Of a stretch of DNA of 64,000 nucleotides, positions 31,614-39,890 are shown piece after piece (position 1 is the stretch's first letter; the number at the start of each line of letters is the position of its first letter). Under the pieces are notes generated by a model. That model worked only from the letters and a program-made list of their open reading frames with translations. It was not told the origin of the DNA and did not search any database. The stretch covers positions 1 to 64,000 of the forward strand of contig NZ_JAPFBW010000006.1 in the NCBI RefSeq assembly GCF_026153205.1, written 5' to 3'. A program made the translations under genes and the position numbers. The stretch comes from Aquabacterium sp. A7-Y. GTDB lineage: Bacteria; Pseudomonadota; Gammaproteobacteria; Burkholderiales; Burkholderiaceae_C.

Positions 31614-31965
31614 TGCCGCGACAGACCGCCTCGAAGTCGTGCCGGGACTCGCGCTGCATCTTCCCAGGGAGTAGGAGTGCGAAGCGCTGCAGGGACTCGG
31701 TCCCGCCGCTTCGATGCCGCCGACCCCGGCTGAACGACCGCCCGCCCAGCGGGGCGCCGATCGCCCGGGCGGCTGGGAACCATGGGCGCCGCGCCGGCCC
31801 CACCCAACAACAAGACGGGCGCGAGTCGATGGGAATGTGGACCTTAGCAAGCAGATGGCGGACATGCACCCGTCTTTCACTTCGGGAAGACGGCCTCAGG
31901 ACACGGCCCGGCTCGCCGATGCCCCTCCCCCTGAACCCTGCGCCCACCCGGTGCACCCGGCGGCG
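31614..31965. promoter_or_regulatory. Leader region before the polysaccharide deacetylase, with hairpin
   Basis: No convincing gene is seen, although the deacetylase frame stays open back to 31714. A strong two-part stem-loop lies at 31680-31713: outer arms CGAAGCG/CGCTTCG, inner arms GGGAC/GTCCC. There is no T-run, so it could be an RNA leader element or a weak terminator for the phosphopantetheinyl transferase unit. Confidence 0.45.
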
Positions 31966-33003
31966 ATGACCGCCGGTATCGGCCGGCTGGCCGGCTCGGT
32001 CTACCGCTTCGCCGCCGGCCGCCCCTATCCGGGCGGGCCACGCACCCGGCTGCCGGTGCTGATGTACCACCGCGTGGTGGCACGCCCTGACCCGCTGCTG
32101 ACCGACGTGCCCGACGCGGCCGAGCTGGCCGACCAGCTGCGCGTGCTCTCGCAGGTCTTCACGGTGCTGCCGCTGGAGGAAGCGGCCGACCGGCTGCAAG
32201 CCGGCACACTGCCGGCGCGCGCCGCCTGCATCACCTTCGACGACGGCTACCGGGACAACTACGAGATTGCCTTGCCCTTGCTCAAGCAGTTCGGGCTGAC
32301 CGCGACCTTTTTCGTCGCCACCGGCTTCATCGACGGCGGCCGCATGTTCAACGACACGGTGGTCGAATGCGTGCGGCGGCTGAACGGCCGCTCGCTCGAC
32401 CTCAGCGGCATCGGGCTGGGACAGCGCAGCGCCTCGGACGACCGCTCGCGCATCGCGCTGGCCGAGGACATCGTGCAGGCCATCAAGTACGTCTCCCTGG
32501 AGCGCCGCGAGGAAGTGCTGTCCGATCTCACCGCCCAGGTGAACGAACCGCTGCCCGACAACCTGATGATGACGCCAGAACAGGTGCGCTCGATGGCGCG
32601 CCAGGGCATGACGGTGGGCGGCCACACCAGCCGCCACCCGATCCTGGCCAAGCTGGACCCCGCCGAGGCCGAGCGCGAGATCTTCGGCAGCCGCGACACC
32701 CTGGTCTCGCTGCTCGACGAGCCGCCGCGCTGTTTTGCCTATCCCAACGGCCGGCCCTACACCGACTACACCGCCGAACACATCGACATGGTGCGCCGGG
32801 CGGGCTACCGCTGCGCCGTCTCGACCGCCTGGGGGGTCGCCGAGCGCCACACCGACCGCTTCCAGTTGCCGCGGTTCGGCCCGATGGAGCGTCATCCGGC
32901 GGTGTTCGTCGCGCGTTTGATGCGCATGTCCTCCCACCACCAGCCCCGGCTGGTGACGGCAGACCCCGACCGGCCCGCCCCCAGCGCACCCCGCAGCGGC
33001 TGA
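31966..33003 (+). CDS. Polysaccharide deacetylase family protein (NodB fold)
   Basis: A carbohydrate esterase 4-type protein that would remove N-acetyl or O-acetyl groups from the polymer or its precursor. Motifs are LPVLMYHRV, the first catalytic motif ITFDDGYRDN, the metal-binding HTSRHP and the FAYPNGRPY segment. About 345 residues from the ATG at 31966. In-frame ATGs at 31855 and 31864 would add 34-37 residues, and no start has a strong ribosome site. There is no obvious signal peptide, so cytoplasmic action, or export with a longer start, cannot be excluded. The flippase begins 156 bp downstream on the same strand. Confidence 0.85.
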   Translation: MTAGIGRLAGSVYRFAAGRPYPGGPRTRLPVLMYHRVVARPDPLLTDVPDAAELADQLRVLSQVFTVLPLEEAADRLQAGTLPARAACITFDDGYRDNYEIALPLLKQFGLTATFFVATGFIDGGRMFNDTVVECVRRLNGRSLDLSGIGLGQRSASDDRSRIALAEDIVQAIKYVSLERREEVLSDLTAQVNEPLPDNLMMTPEQVRSMARQGMTVGGHTSRHPILAKLDPAEAEREIFGSRDTLVSLLDEPPRCFAYPNGRPYTDYTAEHIDMVRRAGYRCAVSTAWGVAERHTDRFQLPRFGPMERHPAVFVARLMRMSSHHQPRLVTADPDRPAPSAPRSG

Positions 33004-33159
33004 GGCAGCGCCGAGCGCGACGACGACACCTTGTATTTCCGAATCGGCTGACCATGGCACGCCCGGGTTTCCAACTGCTGCCCCCACACCGCCACGGTCG
33101 CCGCGGCGGGCAGCGGCCTTGCTTTTCCTTCCTCTCCATGCAGTACCGGAGTCCCGGCA

Positions 33160-34698
33160 ATGAGTGATCGCTTCGGCAGCAAGGCTGTCTTCCGCTCGGC
33201 CCTGCTCGTCACCGGCTCGACCTATGTGGCCTATGCCGCCGGCTTGCTGACCAACACCATGATCGCCCGCACCCTCGGGCCGGCCGACTTCGGGCGCTAC
33301 TCCTACCTGATCTGGCTCTCGGGCCTGCTGGTGGTTTTCATCAACAACGGGCTCACCACCTCGGCGATCCGCTTCATCTCCGAATGCCTGGGCCGCGGCG
33401 AGAGCGAGGCGGCGAAAAGACTGCACCGCTGGTTCGGGGTGCGCCACTGGCTGTCGGCCTTCGGCGTCGGCGCGCTGTTCCTCGCGGCGCTGCCGCTGGT
33501 CAAGCCGGCCGGCTGGGAAGGCCACCTGCTGGTCTTCGGCGCGATCACGCTGGTCGCCGCGGTGGCGCGTGCCTGGTACCTGTTCGGCGTCTCGGTCGCC
33601 AAGGGCCATGGCCTGTTCGGACTCGAAGCCGGCAGCGTCAGCGTACTGGCGCTCGCCAACCTGCTCGCCGCGGCGCTGGCGATGGCCGCCGGCGCCGACC
33701 TCACCGGCTTCCTGCTGCTGTTCCTGCTGCACAGCATCGCGCACCCGCTGGTGATCGCGCTCTGGTCGCGCAAGGCCGGCATCGCGCGCGGCACCGGCCC
33801 GAACGATCCCGCGCTGCTGGAGCGCGTGCGCCCGCACCTGTGGTGGACCGTGGTGCTGACCTTCTCGGCCGCGCTGAGCAACAAGTCCATCGAGACCTTT
33901 TTGCTCAACCGCATGGTCGGCCCCGAGGCAGTGGGTTTCTTCGCGATCGCGGCGGCGCTGACCCGCGGCGGCGTCGACCTGCTGTCCTCGGGTCTCACGT
34001 CCATCCTGATGCCGACGATGGCACACGCCTTCGGCGCCGGCGGCATGGAGCGCGTGAGCCGCATCACCTCCGACGCGACGCGCTACTTCCAGTACCTGGG
34101 CCTGCTGCTGGCGGGCGTCGGGGCCTTCTGGGCCGGGCCTGTGATCGCCGTGATGTACGGACCGAAGTTCGCCGAAGCGGCCTTCCTGCTGCAGGTCATG
34201 GTGGTGGTCGGCGGCCTGACCTTGACCCAGGGCACCTTCGGCGCCTTGCTGTCGACCACCGACAACCAGCGCGTGCGGGCCGGGGTCTCGGTGTTCTCGG
34301 TGGTCTTCACCGCCGTGATGGCCGGCCTGCTGGTGCCGCGCTGGGGCCTGCACGGCGCACTCGCCGCGCACGCCATCTCCAGCCTGGTGGTGCTGGCCGT
34401 GGTGGCGCTGTTTGTCGTCCACACCTTGAAGATCCGCCTGCCGCTCGGCGACCTGCTGCGCATGGGCCTGGCGGCCCTCGGCGGCCTGGCGCTGGCGCTG
34501 CCCCTGGTGCTGCTCTGGCACGGGCTGGCCGCGCAGCTGGTGGCCGGCGTGGTGTACGGCGCCGGCTATGTCGGCTGCTCGCTGCTGCTGCGCGTCTGGT
34601 ACACCAGCGACATGGCCGTGATCGGCTCGGCGACGCGGCGCTTCGCCTTCCTGCGCGGCGTGCCGGCCTGGCTGGACCGCTGGAGCCGGCCGGCCTGA
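33160..34698 (+). CDS. Wzx-type polysaccharide flippase (MOP superfamily)
   Basis: A 512-residue integral membrane protein with about 12-14 hydrophobic segments. The N-terminus FRSALLVTGSTYVAYAAGLL followed by ARTLGPADFGRYSYL is the usual opening of Wzx/RfbX lipid-linked repeat-unit flippases. It should move the undecaprenyl-linked EPS unit to the periplasmic face. It follows the deacetylase on the plus strand, and the PLP enzyme begins 68 bp after it. Length and topology are normal for the family. Confidence 0.92.
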   Translation: MSDRFGSKAVFRSALLVTGSTYVAYAAGLLTNTMIARTLGPADFGRYSYLIWLSGLLVVFINNGLTTSAIRFISECLGRGESEAAKRLHRWFGVRHWLSAFGVGALFLAALPLVKPAGWEGHLLVFGAITLVAAVARAWYLFGVSVAKGHGLFGLEAGSVSVLALANLLAAALAMAAGADLTGFLLLFLLHSIAHPLVIALWSRKAGIARGTGPNDPALLERVRPHLWWTVVLTFSAALSNKSIETFLLNRMVGPEAVGFFAIAAALTRGGVDLLSSGLTSILMPTMAHAFGAGGMERVSRITSDATRYFQYLGLLLAGVGAFWAGPVIAVMYGPKFAEAAFLLQVMVVVGGLTLTQGTFGALLSTTDNQRVRAGVSVFSVVFTAVMAGLLVPRWGLHGALAAHAISSLVVLAVVALFVVHTLKIRLPLGDLLRMGLAALGGLALALPLVLLWHGLAAQLVAGVVYGAGYVGCSLLLRVWYTSDMAVIGSATRRFAFLRGVPAWLDRWSRPA

Positions 34699-34766
34699 GG
34701 ACAGCGGGCCGGGACAGCCGATGTGGCCGCGCAACGCGGCAATGCCGCCGAAGATGGAAACCCGAG

Positions 34767-36002
34767 ATGGACAAGCCAGCCCTGACCACGTCAATCCTGC
34801 ATGCCGACCGCCGCCTGGGCGTTGAACACGGCGGCATTCGCACGCCCATCCACACGTCGATCCAGTATGGATACGAGCGTGTCGAAGACCTGATCGACGT
34901 GTTCCAGGGGAAGCGCAAGGGCGGCTTCAACTACGCGCGCCAGGGCACGCCGACGACCGCAGCCCTGGAGTCCAAGCTCGCGGCGCTGGAGCTGGGCCGG
35001 GGGGCGGTCTGCTTCTCCTCCGGCATGGCAGCCTTGACGGCGGTGTTCCTGACCCTGTTGCGCGCCGGCGATCACGTGGTGTCCAGCCGCTTCGTGTTCG
35101 GCAACACCCACAGTCTCTTCACCACGCTGGGCACGCTGGGGATCGAGGTCAGCCGGGTCGATGCCGGGTCGGCGGCCGAAGTGGCAGCGGCGCTGCGACC
35201 GAACACGAGGATGGTGTTTGTCGAAACGATCGCCAACCCCGGAACGCAGGTGCCCGACCTCGAGGCCATCGGCACCCTCTGCCGCGATCAGCGCCTGCTG
35301 TATGTGGTGGACAACACCATCACCTCACCGGTGCTGTTCCGGCCGCGCCATGTCGGCGCGGGCCTGGTGATCCATTCCCTGAGCAAGACCATCGCCGGCC
35401 ACGGAGCCGCCCTCGGCGGCGCGGTCATCGACACCGGTGAGTTCGATTGGCTGCACTGTCCGAACATCGCCGACGCCTATCGCAGCGCCGACCCCGCCTC
35501 ATGGGGCTTGCTCCAGATCCGCAAGAAGGGCTTGCGCGACATGGGTGCATCGCTGTCGTCGGAGCACGCCCACCAGATCGGACTGGGCGCCGAGACGATG
35601 GAGCTGCGGGTGCGCCAGAGCAGCGCAAACGCCCTGGCGCTGGCCCGCTACCTGGAGAGCCACCCCGCGGTGGACAAGGTCCACTACCCCGGCTTGCCCT
35701 CGCACCCGCAGCACGAGACCGCGCGCCGGTGTTTTGGCGCCGGGTCGTGGCTGCTGTCCTTCGAGTTGCGCGATCCGGGCTCCATGTGCCGCGTGATCAA
35801 CAAGCTGCGCATCCCGATCAAGGCCACCGGGCTCGGCGACACGCGGACCCTGGTCATTCCCGTGGCACCGACGATCTTCTGGGAAGCAGGCGCGCAAGTC
35901 AGGGCAGCGATGGGCATCAGCGACGGCATGGTGCGGATCTCGGCCGGCATCGAGGACACGGACGACCTGATCGCGGACTTCGAGCAGGCGCTGGCGGACT
36001 GA
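34767..36002 (+). CDS. Cys/Met metabolism PLP-dependent enzyme
   Basis: A 411-residue fold-type I PLP enzyme of the cystathionine gamma-synthase/O-acetylhomoserine sulfhydrylase family. Signatures: GVEHGGIRTPIHTSIQYGY, the substrate-binding NYARQGTPT, FSSGMAALTAVFL, VDNTITSPVLFRP, and the PLP lysine in HSLSKTIAGHGAALGG. The C-terminal VRISAGIEDTDDLIADF is typical. The frame is open upstream, but the ATG at 34767 gives the family N-terminus. Its place between a flippase and a beta-helix gene is unusual for a methionine gene. It may be a passenger, or it may act on an EPS- or NRPS-linked amino acid. No frame or residue defect is seen. Confidence 0.88.
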   Translation: MDKPALTTSILHADRRLGVEHGGIRTPIHTSIQYGYERVEDLIDVFQGKRKGGFNYARQGTPTTAALESKLAALELGRGAVCFSSGMAALTAVFLTLLRAGDHVVSSRFVFGNTHSLFTTLGTLGIEVSRVDAGSAAEVAAALRPNTRMVFVETIANPGTQVPDLEAIGTLCRDQRLLYVVDNTITSPVLFRPRHVGAGLVIHSLSKTIAGHGAALGGAVIDTGEFDWLHCPNIADAYRSADPASWGLLQIRKKGLRDMGASLSSEHAHQIGLGAETMELRVRQSSANALALARYLESHPAVDKVHYPGLPSHPQHETARRCFGAGSWLLSFELRDPGSMCRVINKLRIPIKATGLGDTRTLVIPVAPTIFWEAGAQVRAAMGISDGMVRISAGIEDTDDLIADFEQALAD

Positions 36003-36047
36003 AGCTCCGGCGACCTGCCGGGGCGGCGCCAGCCGCCGCCCGGCTTC
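36001..36047. terminator. Convergent hairpin between the PLP enzyme and beta-helix genes
   Basis: A GC-rich stem-loop centred on GGGCGGC/GCCGCC (36021-36040), with outer GAAGC/GCTTC arms. It lies where two convergent genes end. There is no T-run, so Rho-independent action is uncertain. Confidence 0.4.
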
Positions 36048-37863
36048 AGCGCTCGACCGCCCCGAGGTCAGCGGCCGTACCGTTGGTGGTGCGCACCGTG
36101 GGCAGGAAGCGGCTGTCGAGTTGCCGGTTGACCGGGAAGGCGCTGACCGCCGCCGGGGCCGCGCGCCCGGCATCGACAACGCTGCTGCCGGCCAGCGGCA
36201 CCATGGTCTTGATATCGACCGGCGCGGTGGTGCCGGTGAGCTGCGGTTCGAGCAGGGTCAGCACGCCCCCCACGGTGTGCCAGGGACCGGCGTCGCTCCA
36301 CTTCGCATCGATCCAGTTGCGGCCCAGGTTGACGATGCCGCCGGAGGGGATGCCGTCCGCGTTGTCCTGCTTGTCGCGCATCCGCGGGTACTGGATGGCG
36401 GGGTCGAACAGGAAGACGTTGTTCCAGACTTCCACCTTCTCGTCGTTGGTCGAGACCTGGAACAGCACCGCGTAGTCGTCACCCGTGATGTGCACCGTGT
36501 TGTTGAAGAAATACAGGGTGCCCTTGCGATAGGACGCTTCGCTGCCGGCGTGGTCGCCGCCGTAGTGGATCGTCGAGCCCTTGCGGCCGTCCTTCACGAT
36601 CTGGTTGCCGTAGACATAGGTCTTGCGGTAGTTGGGATCGGCCATGGCAATCGAGGCGTAGTCCTCGGCCTCGACCAGGTCGAGCGCGCGGGCACCGTCT
36701 TCGATGCGGTTGTAGCGGATCACCGGGCCCACCGAGCGGTCCTTCAGCGAGTTGCCCAGCGCCCCGGCACGCATCGGGCCGTAGCGGTTGAACTCGTAGA
36801 CGACGCCGATCGACTGGATGTAGGTCGTGTGCTCCAGGTAGCCGCCGACCACGCCGTTGCCGTGCATGTAGTTGCCGGCGATGCGGACGTTGCGGGTGAC
36901 GGTGAAGTCGCCCTCTTCCTTGGAGCTGCTGAAGATCGCCTGGCTGCAGTCGTTGATCTCGTTGTTCGCGATCACGATGTTGTGGCCACGCTCCAGCCAG
37001 ACGCAGGCGCCGAAGTCCTCGTAGGTGCGGCGGGCACCGGTGGAATCGGTGAAGTAGTTGCCGCGCCGCGCACCCCGGAGGTGCAGGCCGTCGAGCTGGA
37101 TGAAACGCGGATAGGCTGTCCAGTCCTCCGCCTTGAGCCGGTGGATGGTGACGATGGAGCGGCTCTCGAACAGCTCGTGCGCATAGGTCAGGCCCTTGCG
37201 CGCGACCGCGTCCTGACCGTCGACCACCGGGCGCTCGCCGCTGGCGTTCGGCACACCGCAGACGCGCACCCAGGCATCGGCACGGCCCTTGGCGTTCAGC
37301 ACGATCTTGCCCCGATAGGGCGTGCTGCGCCAGAAGATGCGCACCGTGTCGCCGGCCGCCAGCGTCTCCCACGGCACGTCAGCGAGGCTGGCAAGCTGGC
37401 CGGCGTTCGGGCCGACCTGGTAGTCCTTGCCCTTGCCGGAAGGCTGGCAGGGCGCGAGCGACAGGCCTTCGACCGGCGCGGGCGCCGGGGTGGGCGCAGG
37501 CGCGGGAGCCGGCGCGGGCGGCGGCGGTGCCGGAACCGGAGCGGGCGCGGGTGCAGGCGGTGTGGGCGCAGGGACGGGAGCCGGAGTCGGCGCAGGAACA
37601 GGCGTCGGCGCCGGCACGGGAACGGGTGTCGAAGCAGGCGGCTTCGGCACCGGGGCCGAAGCGGGAGGTGTCGGAGCCGATGGTGACTGGCCGGGCGGTG
37701 TCGGGGCCGGGGACGTCGGCCCGGGACTCGGTGCCTGGCTCGGGTTGTCGGCGCCCGCGGAGGTGTCCCCGCTCGCGCTTCCCCCTCCTCCGCAAGCGGC
37801 GAGCGATGCCGTCAGCAACAACCACCCTGCAAGCACCCCACGACGGCGTTCAGCAATGCCCAT
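36046..37863 (-). CDS. Secreted lipoprotein with right-handed parallel beta-helix domain (paralog 1)
   Basis: 605 residues. A lipoprotein signal peptide ends in the lipobox LAAC followed by GGGG. Residues of about 35-140 form a Pro/Ala/Thr/Val-rich linker of PAPTP-type repeats. The rest is a right-handed parallel beta-helix (repeated NNxI / GNxI turns such as IVIANNEINDCSQAIF and YGNQIVKDGR), the fold of polysaccharide lyases, epimerases and pectate-lyase-like enzymes. It ends DLGAVER. Action on the exopolysaccharide at the outer membrane or cell surface is inferred from fold and locus; catalytic residues cannot be assigned. It is a close paralog of the gene at 55098 and more distantly of that at 38121. 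Confidence 0.85.
   Translation of the reverse strand: MGIAERRRGVLAGWLLLTASLAACGGGGSASGDTSAGADNPSQAPSPGPTSPAPTPPGQSPSAPTPPASAPVPKPPASTPVPVPAPTPVPAPTPAPVPAPTPPAPAPAPVPAPPPPAPAPAPAPTPAPAPVEGLSLAPCQPSGKGKDYQVGPNAGQLASLADVPWETLAAGDTVRIFWRSTPYRGKIVLNAKGRADAWVRVCGVPNASGERPVVDGQDAVARKGLTYAHELFESRSIVTIHRLKAEDWTAYPRFIQLDGLHLRGARRGNYFTDSTGARRTYEDFGACVWLERGHNIVIANNEINDCSQAIFSSSKEEGDFTVTRNVRIAGNYMHGNGVVGGYLEHTTYIQSIGVVYEFNRYGPMRAGALGNSLKDRSVGPVIRYNRIEDGARALDLVEAEDYASIAMADPNYRKTYVYGNQIVKDGRKGSTIHYGGDHAGSEASYRKGTLYFFNNTVHITGDDYAVLFQVSTNDEKVEVWNNVFLFDPAIQYPRMRDKQDNADGIPSGGIVNLGRNWIDAKWSDAGPWHTVGGVLTLLEPQLTGTTAPVDIKTMVPLAGSSVVDAGRAAPAAVSAFPVNRQLDSRFLPTVRTTNGTAADLGAVER
36265..36639. repeat. Near-identical DNA segment shared with 55317-55691 (copy 1)
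   Basis: Aligned by eye at an offset of 19,052 bp, 36265-36528 is identical to 55317-55580. There is one difference (36529 A, 55581 G), then identity again to 36639. Flanking parts of the two genes differ far more. This points to gene conversion or recent recombination between the paralogs. Confidence 0.9.
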
Positions 37864-38120
37864 GCCCGTTCCCTCTTGATCTTGTTGTCACCGCGCATCC
37901 AGGGAACGCACGGCGGACCGAACAGGCGGTACTGCTGGCTCCGCCCTCTTTTGTGACCAGACGCGGCCGGCAGCACCTGGGGCACGCCACTCTCTAAGGC
38001 GCGCCCGGCTTGGTTTCCGACCCTGTCTACTTCTACAGGTGCGCCAGCGTACGGGGAATTGCCGTATCGTGTGTAAGGCTTTGTTGCCAAAACGGCGTCA
38101 CTGTGGCGCGCCGTGAACGA
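37864..38120 (-). promoter_or_regulatory. Upstream region of beta-helix paralog 1
   Basis: 257 bp between two minus-strand genes, with locally lower GC. It should carry the promoter of the gene at 37863. I see no clear operator or hairpin. A TTGGCA element about 16 bp before GATACG on the minus strand (38060-38090) is a weak sigma-70-like candidate only. Confidence 0.35.
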
Positions 38121-39740
38121 TTACCGCAGTTCGAAGGCCCCGAGGTCATAGCCCCGGCCCTGCCTGCGCCGTTCGGCGAGGCCGCCTTCGGGGCTGTATT
38201 CGTGGCGTACCGCCAGGTTCTCGACGGCCACGCCGGCCCGCGCGGCGGGCGGCACGGCCGAGGCCAGGTCGAGCACCGGCGCGCCCGCACGGGGTCGCCA
38301 GTCGGGCGCGAGGCCCGGGTCGCGGCCGGGCGCCAGCCGGCCGGTGCTGCGCAGGGCCACCGGCGCATTGCCGCCGCGCGGCAGCCAGCCCGGGCTGATC
38401 CAGTTGGTGCCGGCCAGCTCGATGTTCCCGCCCTCCGCGCCCAGCCTCAGATCGGTACTGCCCAGGTTGACAACCACGTTGCCACGCGCCGAGACGGTCT
38501 GCTGCGACGTCGGCATGTCGAACAGGCTGACGTACCAGAACTCCTTGCGCTGCTCGGCCTTGACCACCACGGTGTTGTTGTAGAAGTGCAAGGTGCCGCG
38601 GCGGAACACCTCGGGGCTGTTGTCGCCGCCCCAGTGGATCAGCTTCATCGAGGCCTGGGCCGGCGTGCCGGCGTCGTCGACGATCAGGTTGCCGAACACC
38701 CAGGCATCGTTGTAGAGCGGGTCGTCGCTGATCCTGGTGACGCCGTCCTCGATCTCGACCAGGTCGAGCGCGCGGGCCGCCGCGACGATGTGGTTGTAGC
38801 GCACCACGGTGCCGCTGGCCCGGTCCTTCAGCGAGGAGCCCAGGGCGCCCGGCACCAGCTGGCCGATGTAGTTGCCTTCATAGAGCGTGCGGGCCGCCTG
38901 TACGTAGAGGTTGTGCTCCAGCCAGCTGCCAGGGTTGCCGTTGTCGTGCAGGCGGCTGCGCCGCACCGTGATGTAGGCGCTGGCCTCGTCGTTGGAGCGG
39001 CTGTTGACGAACAGGCCGTTGGCATTGCCGGTGATCTCGCAGTTGTCCAGCGTCAGGTGCTCCACCACCACCGCGTAGATGCCGGCGGCACCGCTGGCGT
39101 AGCGGCCGGTGCTGCCGTCCTGCGCGATGTAGGTGTTGGCCTTGTTGGCACCGCTGACCTTGAGGTTCTGGAACACGATGTGCCGCGGCCGGTGCCCGTA
39201 GCGGTCCTGTGGGCTGCGGTACAGCACGATGGTGCCGAGGTGCTCGCTGTGTTTCTTGTCGAAGAACTGCGCACGCACCGCGTCACGGGCGGTGACCGCG
39301 GAGGCGCCGCTGATCTCGGGCCGCCGGCACCTGGCGTCGGTCACGCCGTTGATCACCACCGGCGCGTCGGCGCGGCCCTCGGCGCGCAGGCCGATCTTGG
39401 TTCGGTAGGGCTGGGCCCGGTGGTGGATGTTGACGACATCGCCCGGGCCGAGCTGCAGCCAGGGCACGTCCTCCAGCTCGGTGTAGGGCTTGCCGGGCCC
39501 GACGTCGAAGGTGCGGCCGCCGCCGCGCGCCTTCAGCGCTTCGGAGCAGGCGTTGCTGCGCAGGGGCGGCACGGGCGGCGGCCAGGTGGCCACGCTTTCG
39601 TCGCTCAGCAGCGTGGACGGCGGGGGCAAGCCGGTCTGCGCCGCCGCCGTGCCGGCCGTGACCAGCTGGGCCAGCAGCAGCGCCCCCTGTACCCAGCGCC
39701 CCGCGCCGCGATGCCTTGCCTGCTGCCTGCTTGTCGTCAT
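38121..39740 (-). CDS. Secreted right-handed parallel beta-helix protein (paralog 2, divergent)
   Basis: 539 residues from the ATG at 39740. A signal peptide (WVQGALLLAQLVTAGTAAAQ) with no lipobox Cys predicts a soluble periplasmic or secreted protein. Like the other two paralogs it starts its domain with a PWLQLGPGDVVNIHHRAQPYR segment and runs through repeated beta-helix turns (LTLDNCEITGNANGLF, YNHIVAAARALDLVE, FYNNTVVV). It ends DLGAFELR, but it lacks the Pro-rich linker. Polysaccharide binding, lysis or epimerisation is inferred from fold and context only. The frame is open further upstream, but the signal peptide sets the start. Confidence 0.85.
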   Translation of the reverse strand: MTTSRQQARHRGAGRWVQGALLLAQLVTAGTAAAQTGLPPPSTLLSDESVATWPPPVPPLRSNACSEALKARGGGRTFDVGPGKPYTELEDVPWLQLGPGDVVNIHHRAQPYRTKIGLRAEGRADAPVVINGVTDARCRRPEISGASAVTARDAVRAQFFDKKHSEHLGTIVLYRSPQDRYGHRPRHIVFQNLKVSGANKANTYIAQDGSTGRYASGAAGIYAVVVEHLTLDNCEITGNANGLFVNSRSNDEASAYITVRRSRLHDNGNPGSWLEHNLYVQAARTLYEGNYIGQLVPGALGSSLKDRASGTVVRYNHIVAAARALDLVEIEDGVTRISDDPLYNDAWVFGNLIVDDAGTPAQASMKLIHWGGDNSPEVFRRGTLHFYNNTVVVKAEQRKEFWYVSLFDMPTSQQTVSARGNVVVNLGSTDLRLGAEGGNIELAGTNWISPGWLPRGGNAPVALRSTGRLAPGRDPGLAPDWRPRAGAPVLDLASAVPPAARAGVAVENLAVRHEYSPEGGLAERRRQGRGYDLGAFELR

Positions 39741-39761
39741 GCCGTGCCCTCCCGCTCGAGC

Positions 39762-39776
39762 CTTGCATTGTGCAAG
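39762..39776. promoter_or_regulatory. Palindrome in the divergent region of beta-helix 2 / glycosyltransferase
   Basis: CTTGCA-TTG-TGCAAG, a perfect 6-bp inverted repeat with a 3-nt centre, 22 bp upstream of the beta-helix start in the 150-bp divergent gap. The placement fits a regulator operator. Related GCATYGTGC cores lie at 15573, 51822 and (reverse complement) 57363. Confidence 0.45.
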
Positions 39777-39890
39777 CCAGCGGCCTGCCAGCGTCCGACA
39801 CCCCCTGAAATGAGCGCCCCCGCCGCCCCCGGAAAGCCGCGGCCTTGCACTACAGTGGGCGGCTCTCTGTTCCGGGCTTGGATATTGCGT

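Noticed and set aside
31714-31965. Longer N-terminus (up to 84 residues) for the polysaccharide deacetylase
   Set aside because: The added sequence is Pro/Arg-rich with no signal peptide, overlaps a strong stem-loop region, and has no ribosome site.
37480-37640. Short GGCGC/CGGAGC-type repeats that could suggest a CRISPR-like or satellite array
   Set aside because: The units are imperfect, in frame, and encode the Pro/Ala linker of a lipoprotein. There are no conserved repeats with unique spacers.
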